Below, piece after piece: positions 53,244 to 61,744 of a DNA stretch of 64,000 nucleotides (positions are counted from its first letter, which is position 1; each line of letters starts with the position of its first letter). Both the position numbers and the translations under genes were made by a program. Under the pieces are notes generated by a model. That model had not been told where the DNA came from and searched no databases. It worked only from the letters and a program-made list of their open reading frames with translations. The DNA lies in IMG/VR virus record IMGVR_UViG_3300033145_000849, positions 1 through 64,000 of that record. One strand, given 5' to 3'. This DNA comes from a virus.

Positions 53244-55787
53244 TTAAATTCCCCAATACATTGGAACTACTGACAATAGTTCATTGATTATATCAAGTCC
53301 TAACTCTGTCGTAATCCCATGAGCATAAGTACCGTCACCTTGTAGAACTTGTTCAAACATCTTGGCTTTAAAGTTTTCATTATTGATATCGTGTAAGATT
53401 ACTGGACTAGTCCAGGCCTTAAAGGGATACATGGTATATTCATATCTAACTACATCTCCAGAAGTAGGCATGCTATATACCGTAACTATACCTTTTGGAT
53501 GGTTAATATAATAATCTCCCCTGGCAATTACTGCAAGTTCAGAAGAAACTTCTGTTCGAAAAACATCTCTGTTTCCAAAGTAGACAGTTCCAGAAACTAC
53601 ATATGGATTCTTCAGTCTAAACTTGGTGCTAATAGGTATTCGTTCAAACCTTACCTTTCCTCTATTTGACTGGTTAAGAATAGCCATAGAACGGGTATTG
53701 TTATAATCTGTAGAGACAAGACTTGCCTCAAAATATGTCGTGTTATTTATGAAGTCTACAAGAGTACCTAATTGTTCATAATTGCCACCCGCTATATATC
53801 TATCTATCTGATAGTCTAGAACATTGTTCTGATAATCTGAATAGAGATACAGGTATATTTGATCAAACTTAATGTATGGATCTGGTGCAAAAAAAGCTTC
53901 TGTTACCAAAGATCTTTTTGGGTCAATCTGAATACCTTCAAATAATGAAAGACCTAGTTCTCTGGTAATCCCATTAACTAATCCTACGTAACTAGAGTTA
54001 GCTCTATTAACAAAGACGTCCTGAATTCTACGTTTATATTCCCAGTTCTTTTCTTCCTTAAGTCTAGGGAGGCTTACCATGTTTCCATGTTCATCAAACT
54101 GGTTCCACTCAGATACAGGAGTTAGGGCACCGATTGTCTGAATGTGTGGAATATTAAACTGATGTCTTACAAACGGGTCTGTCTCTACTTGAAAAGACCA
54201 TGAGTCGGCGATCGTGTTGCCAAAATCATCTTCGGCAACAACGCTCCAAGCTATTACCTTGCCTTTAGTAAGGTCTACTGGGGAAGTTAATACGTAACTA
54301 TTGCCATTAGAAATAGCGGATTTTGTACCGGACCAACCACTAGATGCAGCATCACTAGTCCAAACAATATCTCCATCTACTGTGATAGTAACAGTATTAT
54401 CATCTAGATCGTTATCTACATCTGTAACTATCAATACTAAAGATAAGTTTGCAGGTATTTCTACGGCACCATCACCAGGAGTAGGACTTGTAACTGGTGC
54501 TGTAGAAGTTACTTCATATAGTCTAACTGTACCTCCAGACGTGGAAGCAGGATCACCTTCTGGAGGATTAGCAGACTCAGCGAATCCACCTATCGCCATG
54601 TTACCAGCAGATGTAACTGCCAAACTAGAACCAAACTCTGCATCTGCTTCAGGATAAATTGGATAGTTTCCAGAACCATCTACAGGAATGCTTTCGAATA
54701 AATCTGTAGAAGATATATATCTCCAAAGAAATGCTGCTCCAGGGTTTCCTCCTGGATCTACTGCTCCTGCCCAAGCATGTGCTCCACCAACAAGAAATGT
54801 ACCGTTTAAATTAACAGAAGGTAAAACATCCAATCCCCATCCCAGTTCTGCATTGATGTCTTTACTCTCTAATGGGGCATCAAGAGACTGATGATATGTC
54901 CATGAGACACCATCTCTTTTAAAAATTTCAATCCGCCCGGAGTTGATTTTGCCACCAGCGAGTTCATATCGAGGCCAGCCTATAGCACAAAAGTCTCCAG
55001 ATATAGAAACTGAATCTGCAAAATACGTATAGCTTACATTTATCTCTGAAGGCGTTAACGTAGCACGTAATGTAAGAAAATTACCTAATCCTCCATCTTC
55101 AAAAACATAAGCACGACCCTGGTCGTTATGGTCACCAAAGAAATAGCTAGCACTGACTAGAATATAGTTTCCATCTACAGAAATAGCCCAACCAAAATAT
55201 TGATTAGATTGGACAGTTACAGAATGTTGTAATGCGGAAGTATCTTCAGACCATGTTCCTGCACTTAATCGAAAAATATGAACAGTTCCAGAATTGGAAC
55301 CATTATTATCAGCACGATAATCACCAACGACACACAGGCTGCCACTAACATCAAGAGCATATCCAAATCGACCATTAACATCAGGTGGACCTACACCTGT
55401 TAATCTTTGTCTGTAGGTGAAAGATGCTCCTGTCCATTCATAGAAATAAACAGTGCCCAACACTGCATCTGTTTGACCACAACCAATAACAAGCCAGTCG
55501 CCATCTTGAGCAATACACTTTCCAAAGATAGCTCCATCTTCTTGATCTATAGCGTTCTCTGGTGAAATTTCTTGAACTAAAACACCTGTACTCCAGTCTA
55601 AAACAGTAACGCTACCACACTCTTTAGCTCCTGCACCAAAGTCATGAGACTTTGTAGTGTCTGAAACAATTACATTGTCGTTAGTTTCATCAATAGCAAT
55701 ACAACTACCAAAAGAAGTATTCCCGTGATCGGCACCGAGGAGCAGACCGGGTGGAGTAATTAAAGTTTTAACTCGTGTAATTGTCAT
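53244..55787 (-). CDS. Baseplate-arm paralogue fused to seven-repeat FG-GAP propeller
   Basis: 847 aa. Residues 20-425 hold seven FG-GAP-like repeats, with FGSCIAID at 26, FGKCIAQD at 88, FGYALDVS at 141, FGWAISVD at 198, FADSVSIS at 256, LGWGLDVL at 315 and FGSSLAVT at 385, enough for one seven-bladed propeller. Residues 430-535 form an Ig/cadherin-like linker domain (PTPGDGAVEIPANLS, WSVVAEDDFG). Residues 545-847 match the whole of the paralogous 312-aa protein at 56715-57653, at roughly half of positions by eye. The start ATG 55787 has a poor site close by; GAGGAG lies 14 bases upstream. Propellers of this kind bind host receptors in other systems; not shown here. Confidence 0.78.
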   Translation of the reverse strand: MTITRVKTLITPPGLLLGADHGNTSFGSCIAIDETNDNVIVSDTTKSHDFGAGAKECGSVTVLDWSTGVLVQEISPENAIDQEDGAIFGKCIAQDGDWLVIGCGQTDAVLGTVYFYEWTGASFTYRQRLTGVGPPDVNGRFGYALDVSGSLCVVGDYRADNNGSNSGTVHIFRLSAGTWSEDTSALQHSVTVQSNQYFGWAISVDGNYILVSASYFFGDHNDQGRAYVFEDGGLGNFLTLRATLTPSEINVSYTYFADSVSISGDFCAIGWPRYELAGGKINSGRIEIFKRDGVSWTYHQSLDAPLESKDINAELGWGLDVLPSVNLNGTFLVGGAHAWAGAVDPGGNPGAAFLWRYISSTDLFESIPVDGSGNYPIYPEADAEFGSSLAVTSAGNMAIGGFAESANPPEGDPASTSGGTVRLYEVTSTAPVTSPTPGDGAVEIPANLSLVLIVTDVDNDLDDNTVTITVDGDIVWTSDAASSGWSGTKSAISNGNSYVLTSPVDLTKGKVIAWSVVAEDDFGNTIADSWSFQVETDPFVRHQFNIPHIQTIGALTPVSEWNQFDEHGNMVSLPRLKEEKNWEYKRRIQDVFVNRANSSYVGLVNGITRELGLSLFEGIQIDPKRSLVTEAFFAPDPYIKFDQIYLYLYSDYQNNVLDYQIDRYIAGGNYEQLGTLVDFINNTTYFEASLVSTDYNNTRSMAILNQSNRGKVRFERIPISTKFRLKNPYVVSGTVYFGNRDVFRTEVSSELAVIARGDYYINHPKGIVTVYSMPTSGDVVRYEYTMYPFKAWTSPVILHDINNENFKAKMFEQVLQGDGTYAHGITTELGLDIINELLSVVPMYWGI

Positions 55788-55790
55788 TCC

Positions 55791-56702
55791 TTATTCAATT
55801 ACTCCTCTTACTCTTTGATACGATTCTAGAATTTGTGCGTCAGTGAACTGAGCCTTAGTAGCCTTTGTAGAGAAATATGTAGCTTGAGGAGGGTTAGCTT
55901 CTAGTGGAAGCTTGAAAACTCCTGCAGCACCTCCTGTTGGGGCAGCTAGAACACCGCTCGTAGATAATAACTTACCATTCAAATAACCTTTCACAATTGT
56001 GCCAGCAACATTTCTTGTGAGAGCTACGTATAGTGGGCTTCCTGCATATAGTATCAAATTAAACGAAAAAGAGATGTTGGTTCCACCTCCATGTTCCGCG
56101 AAATACTTTAGCTGTCCAGTGTTGGCAGCGTATATGACTTGGTAGTTAGCATTACCACCACCTTCATCGTATCTTACGAGTACATCGTCACCACCTGTGT
56201 AATCGTTAATAGAGATGACAAACTCTAGAGTAAGACCTGCTACTGAACTCAGACTAGCTGGAAGAGCTGCTCTCATCTCTTGACCACCACTACACGCAAA
56301 ACCAGCTAACGATCCACGGTACGTTAATGAGTCAGCTCCTGCGTTAAAAGTTAGATCATGACCGTTGACTGTACGATCTAGTAGTCTGTTAGCTGTATCA
56401 TCAAATTGATACAAAGCTTCAGGTGTAGTTAACATTCCAGTAGGTTGTGTTGTTGTAAGATAGTTCCATACGGGGTCGAGAGAACACTCAGCGGCTGGAG
56501 GAATATCGGGGATTTCATGAGCTAATGCTCTAAGAGAACCTTCTTCTAGACTGTCAGAACCTACCAGTGTCTCTAATGATATTACAGCATCTCTAAGCTC
56601 CTCGATTGGTCTCAGATGCTCGGCGCTTTCATTTGCTACGGTCTTCATAGAAATATCAGTGGTATCTATATTGGTTGGATATTGAGTTGTCCATTCTGGC
56701 AT
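55791..56702 (-). CDS. LamG/concanavalin-like tail protein (copy C of three)
   Basis: 303 aa. EWTTQYPTNIDTT N-terminus, ELRDAVISLETLVGSDSLE linker, ALYQFDDTANRLLDR jelly-roll start, GLTLEFVISI and KGYLNGKLLS strands, and the shared C-terminus DAQILESYQRVRG. Paired with the baseplate-arm gene at 56715, as copy B is paired with the fused arm gene at 53244. AAGGAGAG precedes ATG 56702. Confidence 0.78.
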   Translation of the reverse strand: MPEWTTQYPTNIDTTDISMKTVANESAEHLRPIEELRDAVISLETLVGSDSLEEGSLRALAHEIPDIPPAAECSLDPVWNYLTTTQPTGMLTTPEALYQFDDTANRLLDRTVNGHDLTFNAGADSLTYRGSLAGFACSGGQEMRAALPASLSSVAGLTLEFVISINDYTGGDDVLVRYDEGGGNANYQVIYAANTGQLKYFAEHGGGTNISFSFNLILYAGSPLYVALTRNVAGTIVKGYLNGKLLSTSGVLAAPTGGAAGVFKLPLEANPPQATYFSTKATKAQFTDAQILESYQRVRGVIE

Positions 56703-56714
56703 TACTAACTCTCC

Positions 56715-57653
56715 TTAAACTCCCCAATACATTGGAGTTACACTTAATAATTCATTTATGATATCCAGTCCAATTTCTGTAGATGTCCCATGTTTGTAAG
56801 TACCGTCGTCCTGGAGGATCTGCTGAAACATCTTTACCTTAAAATTGTCATCGTTTATATCTTGTAAGATGATTTCACTAGCCCAAGGTTGAAAGGGATA
56901 GTCTGAGTACTTGTATCTCACTACAGTGTCCATGCCTGGAATAGAATATGAAGTTACTATTCCGTTTAAATAGTCTATGTAAAAGTCTCCTCTAGAAGCT
57001 ACAGTAGATGTTGAAGTCTTTTCCGTAAGGAAGAGGTCTGTACGCTCGAAGACTACGCTGCCGTTTACTATGTGGTCGTATGCTAACTTAAACTTAGTAG
57101 AAGAAGGAACTGCCTCTGTATTCTCTAGTCTATTAGACTGGTTGATCAATGTCATAGAACGAGTTTCTCTATAAACAGCAAGATCAAGATTAGCCTCAAA
57201 GTAGGAGGTGTCATTTATTGCATCTACTAGTCGATATAGATGTTCATAGTTACCACCTGGTTCATATCTATCAATAGCCCAATCTAGAACATTATTAGTA
57301 TAGTCTGAATAGAGAAGCAGATAGACACCGTCAAATTTGATGTAGGGGTCCTCAGCCAAGAAGACGCCATCTCCATCTACTTTAGGATTGATAGTAATAG
57401 GTTGGAATAGGCTTAGTCCTAGTTCTCTAGTGATTCCATTGACTAAACCTTTGTAAGTAGAATTGGCTCTGTTAGTAAAAACATCAAAAAGACGTCTCTT
57501 GTATTCCCAGTTGGATTCTGCAGCATTTCTCTTGATGCCAACGACTAGTCCATGTTCGTCAAACTGGTTCCATACCACCTTAGCTTCTAGAGCTCCAGTA
57601 GCGGTCAATATCTTGTCAACGTTAAACAACTGACCAATAGATGAGACAGCCAC
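56715..57653 (-). CDS. Baseplate-arm-like protein (paralogue of 53244 C-terminal half)
   Basis: 312 aa. Shares VNGITRELGLSLF, DPYIKFD, YLLLYSDYTNNVLDWAIDRY, GGNYE and ending LDIINELLSVTPMYWGV with residues 545-847 of the next arm protein. The N-terminus here is short (about 30 residues) where the paralogue has a propeller and linker. Start is GTG at 57653 with AAGGAG upstream. Position after the baseplate J-like and gp25-like genes suggests a baseplate or fibre-connector role; the fold is not recognised. Confidence 0.75.
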   Translation of the reverse strand: MAVSSIGQLFNVDKILTATGALEAKVVWNQFDEHGLVVGIKRNAAESNWEYKRRLFDVFTNRANSTYKGLVNGITRELGLSLFQPITINPKVDGDGVFLAEDPYIKFDGVYLLLYSDYTNNVLDWAIDRYEPGGNYEHLYRLVDAINDTSYFEANLDLAVYRETRSMTLINQSNRLENTEAVPSSTKFKLAYDHIVNGSVVFERTDLFLTEKTSTSTVASRGDFYIDYLNGIVTSYSIPGMDTVVRYKYSDYPFQPWASEIILQDINDDNFKVKMFQQILQDDGTYKHGTSTEIGLDIINELLSVTPMYWGV

Positions 57654-57666
57654 TTATTATCGCTCC

Positions 57667-59286
57667 TTAATCATAAACTCTAACTTGATCGTAATTTTCC
57701 CTAAAATACAGAATCTTCTTATTGATGTCTGCTAACATAACGTCATAGTGACAATTGATTTGATGCTTGTCTCCAGTGTCGTCTAGAACCCAAAGCTTAT
57801 TCTCACTATCAAAATCAACTCCTACAATCTTATTATTGTCTGGTATAATTCCAGTTAAACTAAATTCAGCTGTTGGTTGTTTATAAACTACAGATACAAT
57901 TCTCTGATCTATAGAGGATGATTCATCTGTATAAGAGGTTTCAAGACTATAGATATGATTGCCTCGTTGACCTAAAGTAAAGATATCGCCAGCTCTTAAG
58001 TTTCTGTTTATAGGCTCTCCAAAAGTCCAAGATGTTCGATCTGTATGATAGGTAGTTTCTAAGCCTTCTTCGATACTGTATTTATTACCATCAGGTTTTT
58101 CCACCCATACTCTATGAGCCACAACTCCTATTACAGGTCTTCTCCAGTGATAGTCAAGTTCTATTTGTCCACTCATTAGAACAGTATTGCTACTTGGTTC
58201 TATAACACAATTGGCTTCATAGTCCTTAGAAATCAAAGCAATAGTTTCAGGATACGGAAGATCAGCACTGTACAGATATAAATTGCCTGAAGAAACTACC
58301 CAAATATTATCGGACCAAGGTTCAACTGCTAAGTCTTCAGGAACTATATTCTCACTGTTTGTATCAAGAAGCTCTATGCTAAGCAATGTGCTCTTATCAA
58401 TCCAGCCGTCAAGTCGTAGATCTAATTCGTTAGCATTGTACTTAAGTAAATCGAGAGAGTATTGACCAGTAAAAAGTCCTTTGCCTAGGGTCCAGAAAAG
58501 AGGCATGGCGTTACCGTCTGAGTTGGCAGCCAGCTGATATGCACTAGCATAATCTATAGCATTAAAATTAGCTGAAGAGACCTCTATGTATGTGTCGGCA
58601 GCCTCTTCAATCCCATAGACCTTTACTTCGTCTATTGTGTGGTAGTCCCTAACGGTATGTTTAATTTCGTCATGAACAAAAGGTATTTCTTCTGTAACGT
58701 TTTCGCCGGCTCTTGTCGTACCAGTAATATGAACGATTCCTCTACGAGGAAGATTCTCATCAAAACCAAAATAAGTCGTACCACCTGAAGCAGTGACCCA
58801 CAAATAGTTATCTAAGTGTAGCAACCCTGAAGGAGTAAGAGGATCAAAAGGAGAACTACTTGCTTGTCCACTTGCTAATAGATGAGCTCCAGTAACCGTA
58901 GTCTCCAGGCTTAGTCTATCTGGAACAGTGTGATACCAAAACTGTTCCACACTGTTATCTGTAGCTATTGTTACATCGTATGATGTTCCATCGAGCATTC
59001 CACTTACTGTTGGAGCAGTGAATAACATCTCGCTAGCATCATCATCTTCCGTAAACTGATATGTTTTAGGAAGCTTGAAACGATAGTAAAGATCTATGTC
59101 TGAGACGATAGAGGTGGGAAGGAAATAGTTGGCACCAATACGCTCGATTTGTTTACGTAGATCATCTAGTAAAACACCAGGTCTATTGAGAAGCTGGAAT
59201 CCAAGACTCTGCTCATCAAGCCTGATGTTAGACCAAGGTGGAAATGTATTTACTATTCCTTGAGTAGAAAGACCTTTAACTGGCAC
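57667..59286 (-). CDS. Baseplate/tail protein, family not recognised
   Basis: 539 aa. N-terminal QSLGFQLLNRPGVLLDDLRKQIERIGANYFLPTS (split here around 30-60) looks like a helix that docks to the baseplate. The body is beta-rich with repeated W/V/Y strands; segments such as DNIWVVSSGNLYLYS and NKLWVLDDTGDKHQI could be propeller blades but are too few to call. Start is GTG at 59286 with AGGCGG upstream. It follows the J-like gene in transcription, as tail-protein-I-type genes often do. Confidence 0.65.
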   Translation of the reverse strand: MPVKGLSTQGIVNTFPPWSNIRLDEQSLGFQLLNRPGVLLDDLRKQIERIGANYFLPTSIVSDIDLYYRFKLPKTYQFTEDDDASEMLFTAPTVSGMLDGTSYDVTIATDNSVEQFWYHTVPDRLSLETTVTGAHLLASGQASSSPFDPLTPSGLLHLDNYLWVTASGGTTYFGFDENLPRRGIVHITGTTRAGENVTEEIPFVHDEIKHTVRDYHTIDEVKVYGIEEAADTYIEVSSANFNAIDYASAYQLAANSDGNAMPLFWTLGKGLFTGQYSLDLLKYNANELDLRLDGWIDKSTLLSIELLDTNSENIVPEDLAVEPWSDNIWVVSSGNLYLYSADLPYPETIALISKDYEANCVIEPSSNTVLMSGQIELDYHWRRPVIGVVAHRVWVEKPDGNKYSIEEGLETTYHTDRTSWTFGEPINRNLRAGDIFTLGQRGNHIYSLETSYTDESSSIDQRIVSVVYKQPTAEFSLTGIIPDNNKIVGVDFDSENKLWVLDDTGDKHQINCHYDVMLADINKKILYFRENYDQVRVYD

Positions 59287-59290
59287 TTAA

Positions 59291-60517
59291 TTACCGCCTA
59301 ATGTAAGCCCGTTCAAAAACAATCGGGTTAATTACTGAGGGTTCTATAATAACTCTTTCGTCATCAACTGGATAATAATCACCCAGTAGTTTCTGACGAA
59401 CCTTATTGTCGTCTAACCTGCTTTCTTTATAGATATAAAGCTCTTCAATAGGATCGCCAGGTTCACCAATATTAGCTATGTTGTCATCAATAGCAAATAG
59501 TTCGCTCACCATCCTGTTAAGAACAAAGGTTTCTCCAATATCTAACTCGTTAACATAAGCCGTAATGACGTCATCTAGAAGGCTTTCAATTTCATCCAGT
59601 TCATCATTTGTAAGCTTTTGTGAATAGTGAATAGTAGCTCTTATGGTAAGCCCAGATTCCTTGGGTCCTCGAACATATATAATGTCACCAAGAGCTTGAA
59701 CCTTAAAGACATTGGCTTCTATTGCTTCGATTAAACTATTTGACACTGTGGGTGTTACAGACTTAACAATAATACCAACAGTTCCAATTCCACGATATCT
59801 AGGAGTAATAATGACATCAGCTACTCCACTAGTGGAAAGAGCAGCTAGTCTTATTGCTGTAATATTTGCAGCCTCTGCCTCTAACACTCTGTTAACTATA
59901 CGATATCTATAGTTGTCGTCACTTTCAAATGATTTACCATTTGCTATAGGATGAACATTTGTAACCTTAAGAGTTTCATTAGTATAATCTGCATAGTTGG
60001 TAAATGAATGATGGACTAAGACTCCTGTTCCGAGGTTAGATTCATCTCCTGGAACTGAAGCTTCAGCAGATACATACACCGTTGAAGCACTAGCGGACAC
60101 AATAGAATTAGTGGTAGTTCTGTATATAACACCAGCATTGTTTACTTCTGTAGAGATAAGCTCGCCAACAGGAAATATAAAATCTGCTCCATTGTTAACA
60201 TCTCCAAGGGTCCCACTGTCCACGTATAGCTTAAGGACTTCCATGCTAGACGTCACAGAAGCAGACTCAGCGACTTTTCTCTCTACACTTAGTAGAGACC
60301 CTATCAGGTCAAGAAACTGTCCTGTAGCAGCAGAGACAAACGCTCTGGCAAGGTTCAAGTCAAAGATATCATAGGCTTCTTCTAGACGCTTATTAGATGC
60401 CTCAAGAAGAGCTCTTGCTTTCGCTCCAGGCGAAAGTCGTGTGATGTTAGTGGTATCAGCCAGACTTTCCACTGAATCAACAGTTAAGTCTTGAAAACTA
60501 CGAGCGAATAAAGGCAT
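59291..60517 (-). CDS. Baseplate J-like protein
   Basis: 408 aa. Helical N-terminal domain with RLSPGAKARALLEASNKRLEEAY near 27-49 and ATGQFLDLIGSLLSVER near 63-79, the baseplate_J signature. The middle beta domain includes PVGELISTEVNNAGVIYRTT and PGDESNLGTGVLV, then SFESDDNYRYRIVNRVLEA near 202-220, also typical of the family. This protein forms the wedge of contractile-tail baseplates together with gp25-like proteins, which is the gene just upstream. GGAGG precedes ATG 60517. Confidence 0.92.
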   Translation of the reverse strand: MPLFARSFQDLTVDSVESLADTTNITRLSPGAKARALLEASNKRLEEAYDIFDLNLARAFVSAATGQFLDLIGSLLSVERKVAESASVTSSMEVLKLYVDSGTLGDVNNGADFIFPVGELISTEVNNAGVIYRTTTNSIVSASASTVYVSAEASVPGDESNLGTGVLVHHSFTNYADYTNETLKVTNVHPIANGKSFESDDNYRYRIVNRVLEAEAANITAIRLAALSTSGVADVIITPRYRGIGTVGIIVKSVTPTVSNSLIEAIEANVFKVQALGDIIYVRGPKESGLTIRATIHYSQKLTNDELDEIESLLDDVITAYVNELDIGETFVLNRMVSELFAIDDNIANIGEPGDPIEELYIYKESRLDDNKVRQKLLGDYYPVDDERVIIEPSVINPIVFERAYIRR

Positions 60518-60523
60518 TTATTG

Positions 60524-60991
60524 CTAACCTCCAGTAAGATTTGGAACTTTATCCAAAAAGAAAACTCCTCTTTCTAGATAATCAAAAACTATATTAACCG
60601 ACACCTTGTCACCCTGGTCTAGTTGGTTATAGGCAGTGGGAATAGCGTCTATCATTACAACAACCAGTACTTTGTTTCTATGAACAGGAACGATACGGAT
60701 CTTAAGATCTTCTTCTCTAACTACATTAGCTGAAGTTAAAGCAACTCTAAGTCTGTCATGAATGGCCTCTCCTGTACGTCTTGTATTTGGTTCCCCAATA
60801 AAATCATCTAAAGAAGCCCCCCTCTGAGGATAGACTTCCCAGTCTTCCAGAGCACTACCAGCTACATCCTGGACCTGTTGAACCAAAGACTTAAGAGCAT
60901 CATTAGTTGTGTCCTTAATATCTCCCTTATCTAAGCTAAGATCTCCGTTCCAGTTCCAATAGATATCTACTGCGTCATATACTGAAGCCAC
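60524..60991 (-). CDS. gp25-like baseplate wedge protein
   Basis: 155 aa. Compact alpha/beta protein with GDLSLDKGDIKDT near 15-27, LVQQVQDVAGSALEDWEVYP near 36-55 and a DDFIGEPNTRRTGEAIHDRL segment near 62-81, all diagnostic of the GPW/gp25 family. It is a wedge component that starts sheath assembly; in tailed phages it lies next to the J-like gene, as here. Start GTG at 60991 follows AAGGGGGA. The older lysozyme label of the family is not implied. Confidence 0.9.
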   Translation of the reverse strand: MASVYDAVDIYWNWNGDLSLDKGDIKDTTNDALKSLVQQVQDVAGSALEDWEVYPQRGASLDDFIGEPNTRRTGEAIHDRLRVALTSANVVREEDLKIRIVPVHRNKVLVVVMIDAIPTAYNQLDQGDKVSVNIVFDYLERGVFFLDKVPNLTGG

Positions 60992-61003
60992 TACTTTTCC
61001 CCC

Positions 61004-61315
61004 TTAGACCATTAATGCCATAAAGAATGCTAAATCCATAACTATATTCTGCATCATAAACATGGGAGGGAAAGGGATTTGCTTCGGAATTGGTGAAATG
61101 ATTGTAGAAGGCAGCATCTCTAAGAAGTCGTTTATCCCTACAAAGAGGCCACCTTTACGAATAGACATAGAGTCAGCAATCATGCTAATAGGACCCTTAA
61201 AAGTGATCCCTCTGTCATCTACTACTATGAAATTCTTATCATTACCACGTATTTTTATTGATTTATCATCAATCACAATAGATGGTTCTCCACCAGCTTC
61301 AAATATTCTTGCCAT
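61004..61315 (-). CDS. Small baseplate-module protein, family not recognised
   Basis: 103 aa. N-terminal beta strands (SIVIDDKSIKIRG, FIVVDDRGITFKG) that look like stacked hairpins, then a proline-rich link (PSTIISPIPKQIPFPP) and a Met-rich hydrophobic C-terminus (MFMMQNIVMDLAFFMALMV). The order of parts, beta-hairpin rod then hydrophobic tail, could suit a central spike or hub plug, but no PAAR or spike motif is seen. GAGGAAA precedes ATG 61315. Confidence 0.6.
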   Translation of the reverse strand: MARIFEAGGEPSIVIDDKSIKIRGNDKNFIVVDDRGITFKGPISMIADSMSIRKGGLFVGINDFLEMLPSTIISPIPKQIPFPPMFMMQNIVMDLAFFMALMV

Positions 61316-61327
61316 TATATTTTCCTC

Positions 61328-61744
61328 TTACCCTATTCCTGGAGCCGCAAAACCAAAAGAACTTACTTTTTCTGGTGCCTTAGGAACTCTAGTAGTAGGA
61401 CTTTCTCCTGGACTAGCCATAACTTCTGCCTCTAAAGTTTTAGAATATGCCGTTGGGCGGCGAATTCTAACATACATGCCTTTTTCCAAAGCTACATACT
61501 TGTCTGGAACAATTGTATGATAGTTTATTATCTGAATTGGGATACCCTCTTCAACCTTATTGCCCACCATATCTATAAGGCTAGCATATGCTGTACCGTT
61601 TTCACTTGGCTTTTGGATATACCCATAAGGAGGTGGGTCTGGTAATTTTGCTGCTCCTGCAGTATGTGCTTGTCTATTAGCAGCTCTTTGCTGAGTTGCA
61701 TTTGTGGGAGCCTCTCCTTTTATTCCTCTATCTAGTTGGGACAT
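61328..61744 (-). CDS. Baseplate-hub-associated protein, family not recognised
   Basis: 138 aa. N-terminal 40 residues are polar and low-complexity, then beta strands (IPIQIINYHTIVP, GMYVRIRRP) and a G/P-rich C-terminus. No motif recognised. It overlaps the 3' end of the hub gene by 17 bases, with AGGAGGA before ATG 61744, so it is probably translated with it and assembled near it. Confidence 0.6.
   Translation of the reverse strand: MSQLDRGIKGEAPTNATQQRAANRQAHTAGAAKLPDPPPYGYIQKPSENGTAYASLIDMVGNKVEEGIPIQIINYHTIVPDKYVALEKGMYVRIRRPTAYSKTLEAEVMASPGESPTTRVPKAPEKVSSFGFAAPGIG

Noticed and set aside
60524-60991. Lysozyme activity for the gp25-like protein
   Set aside because: Family members are structural wedge proteins; no catalytic Glu/Asp arrangement of a lysozyme is visible.
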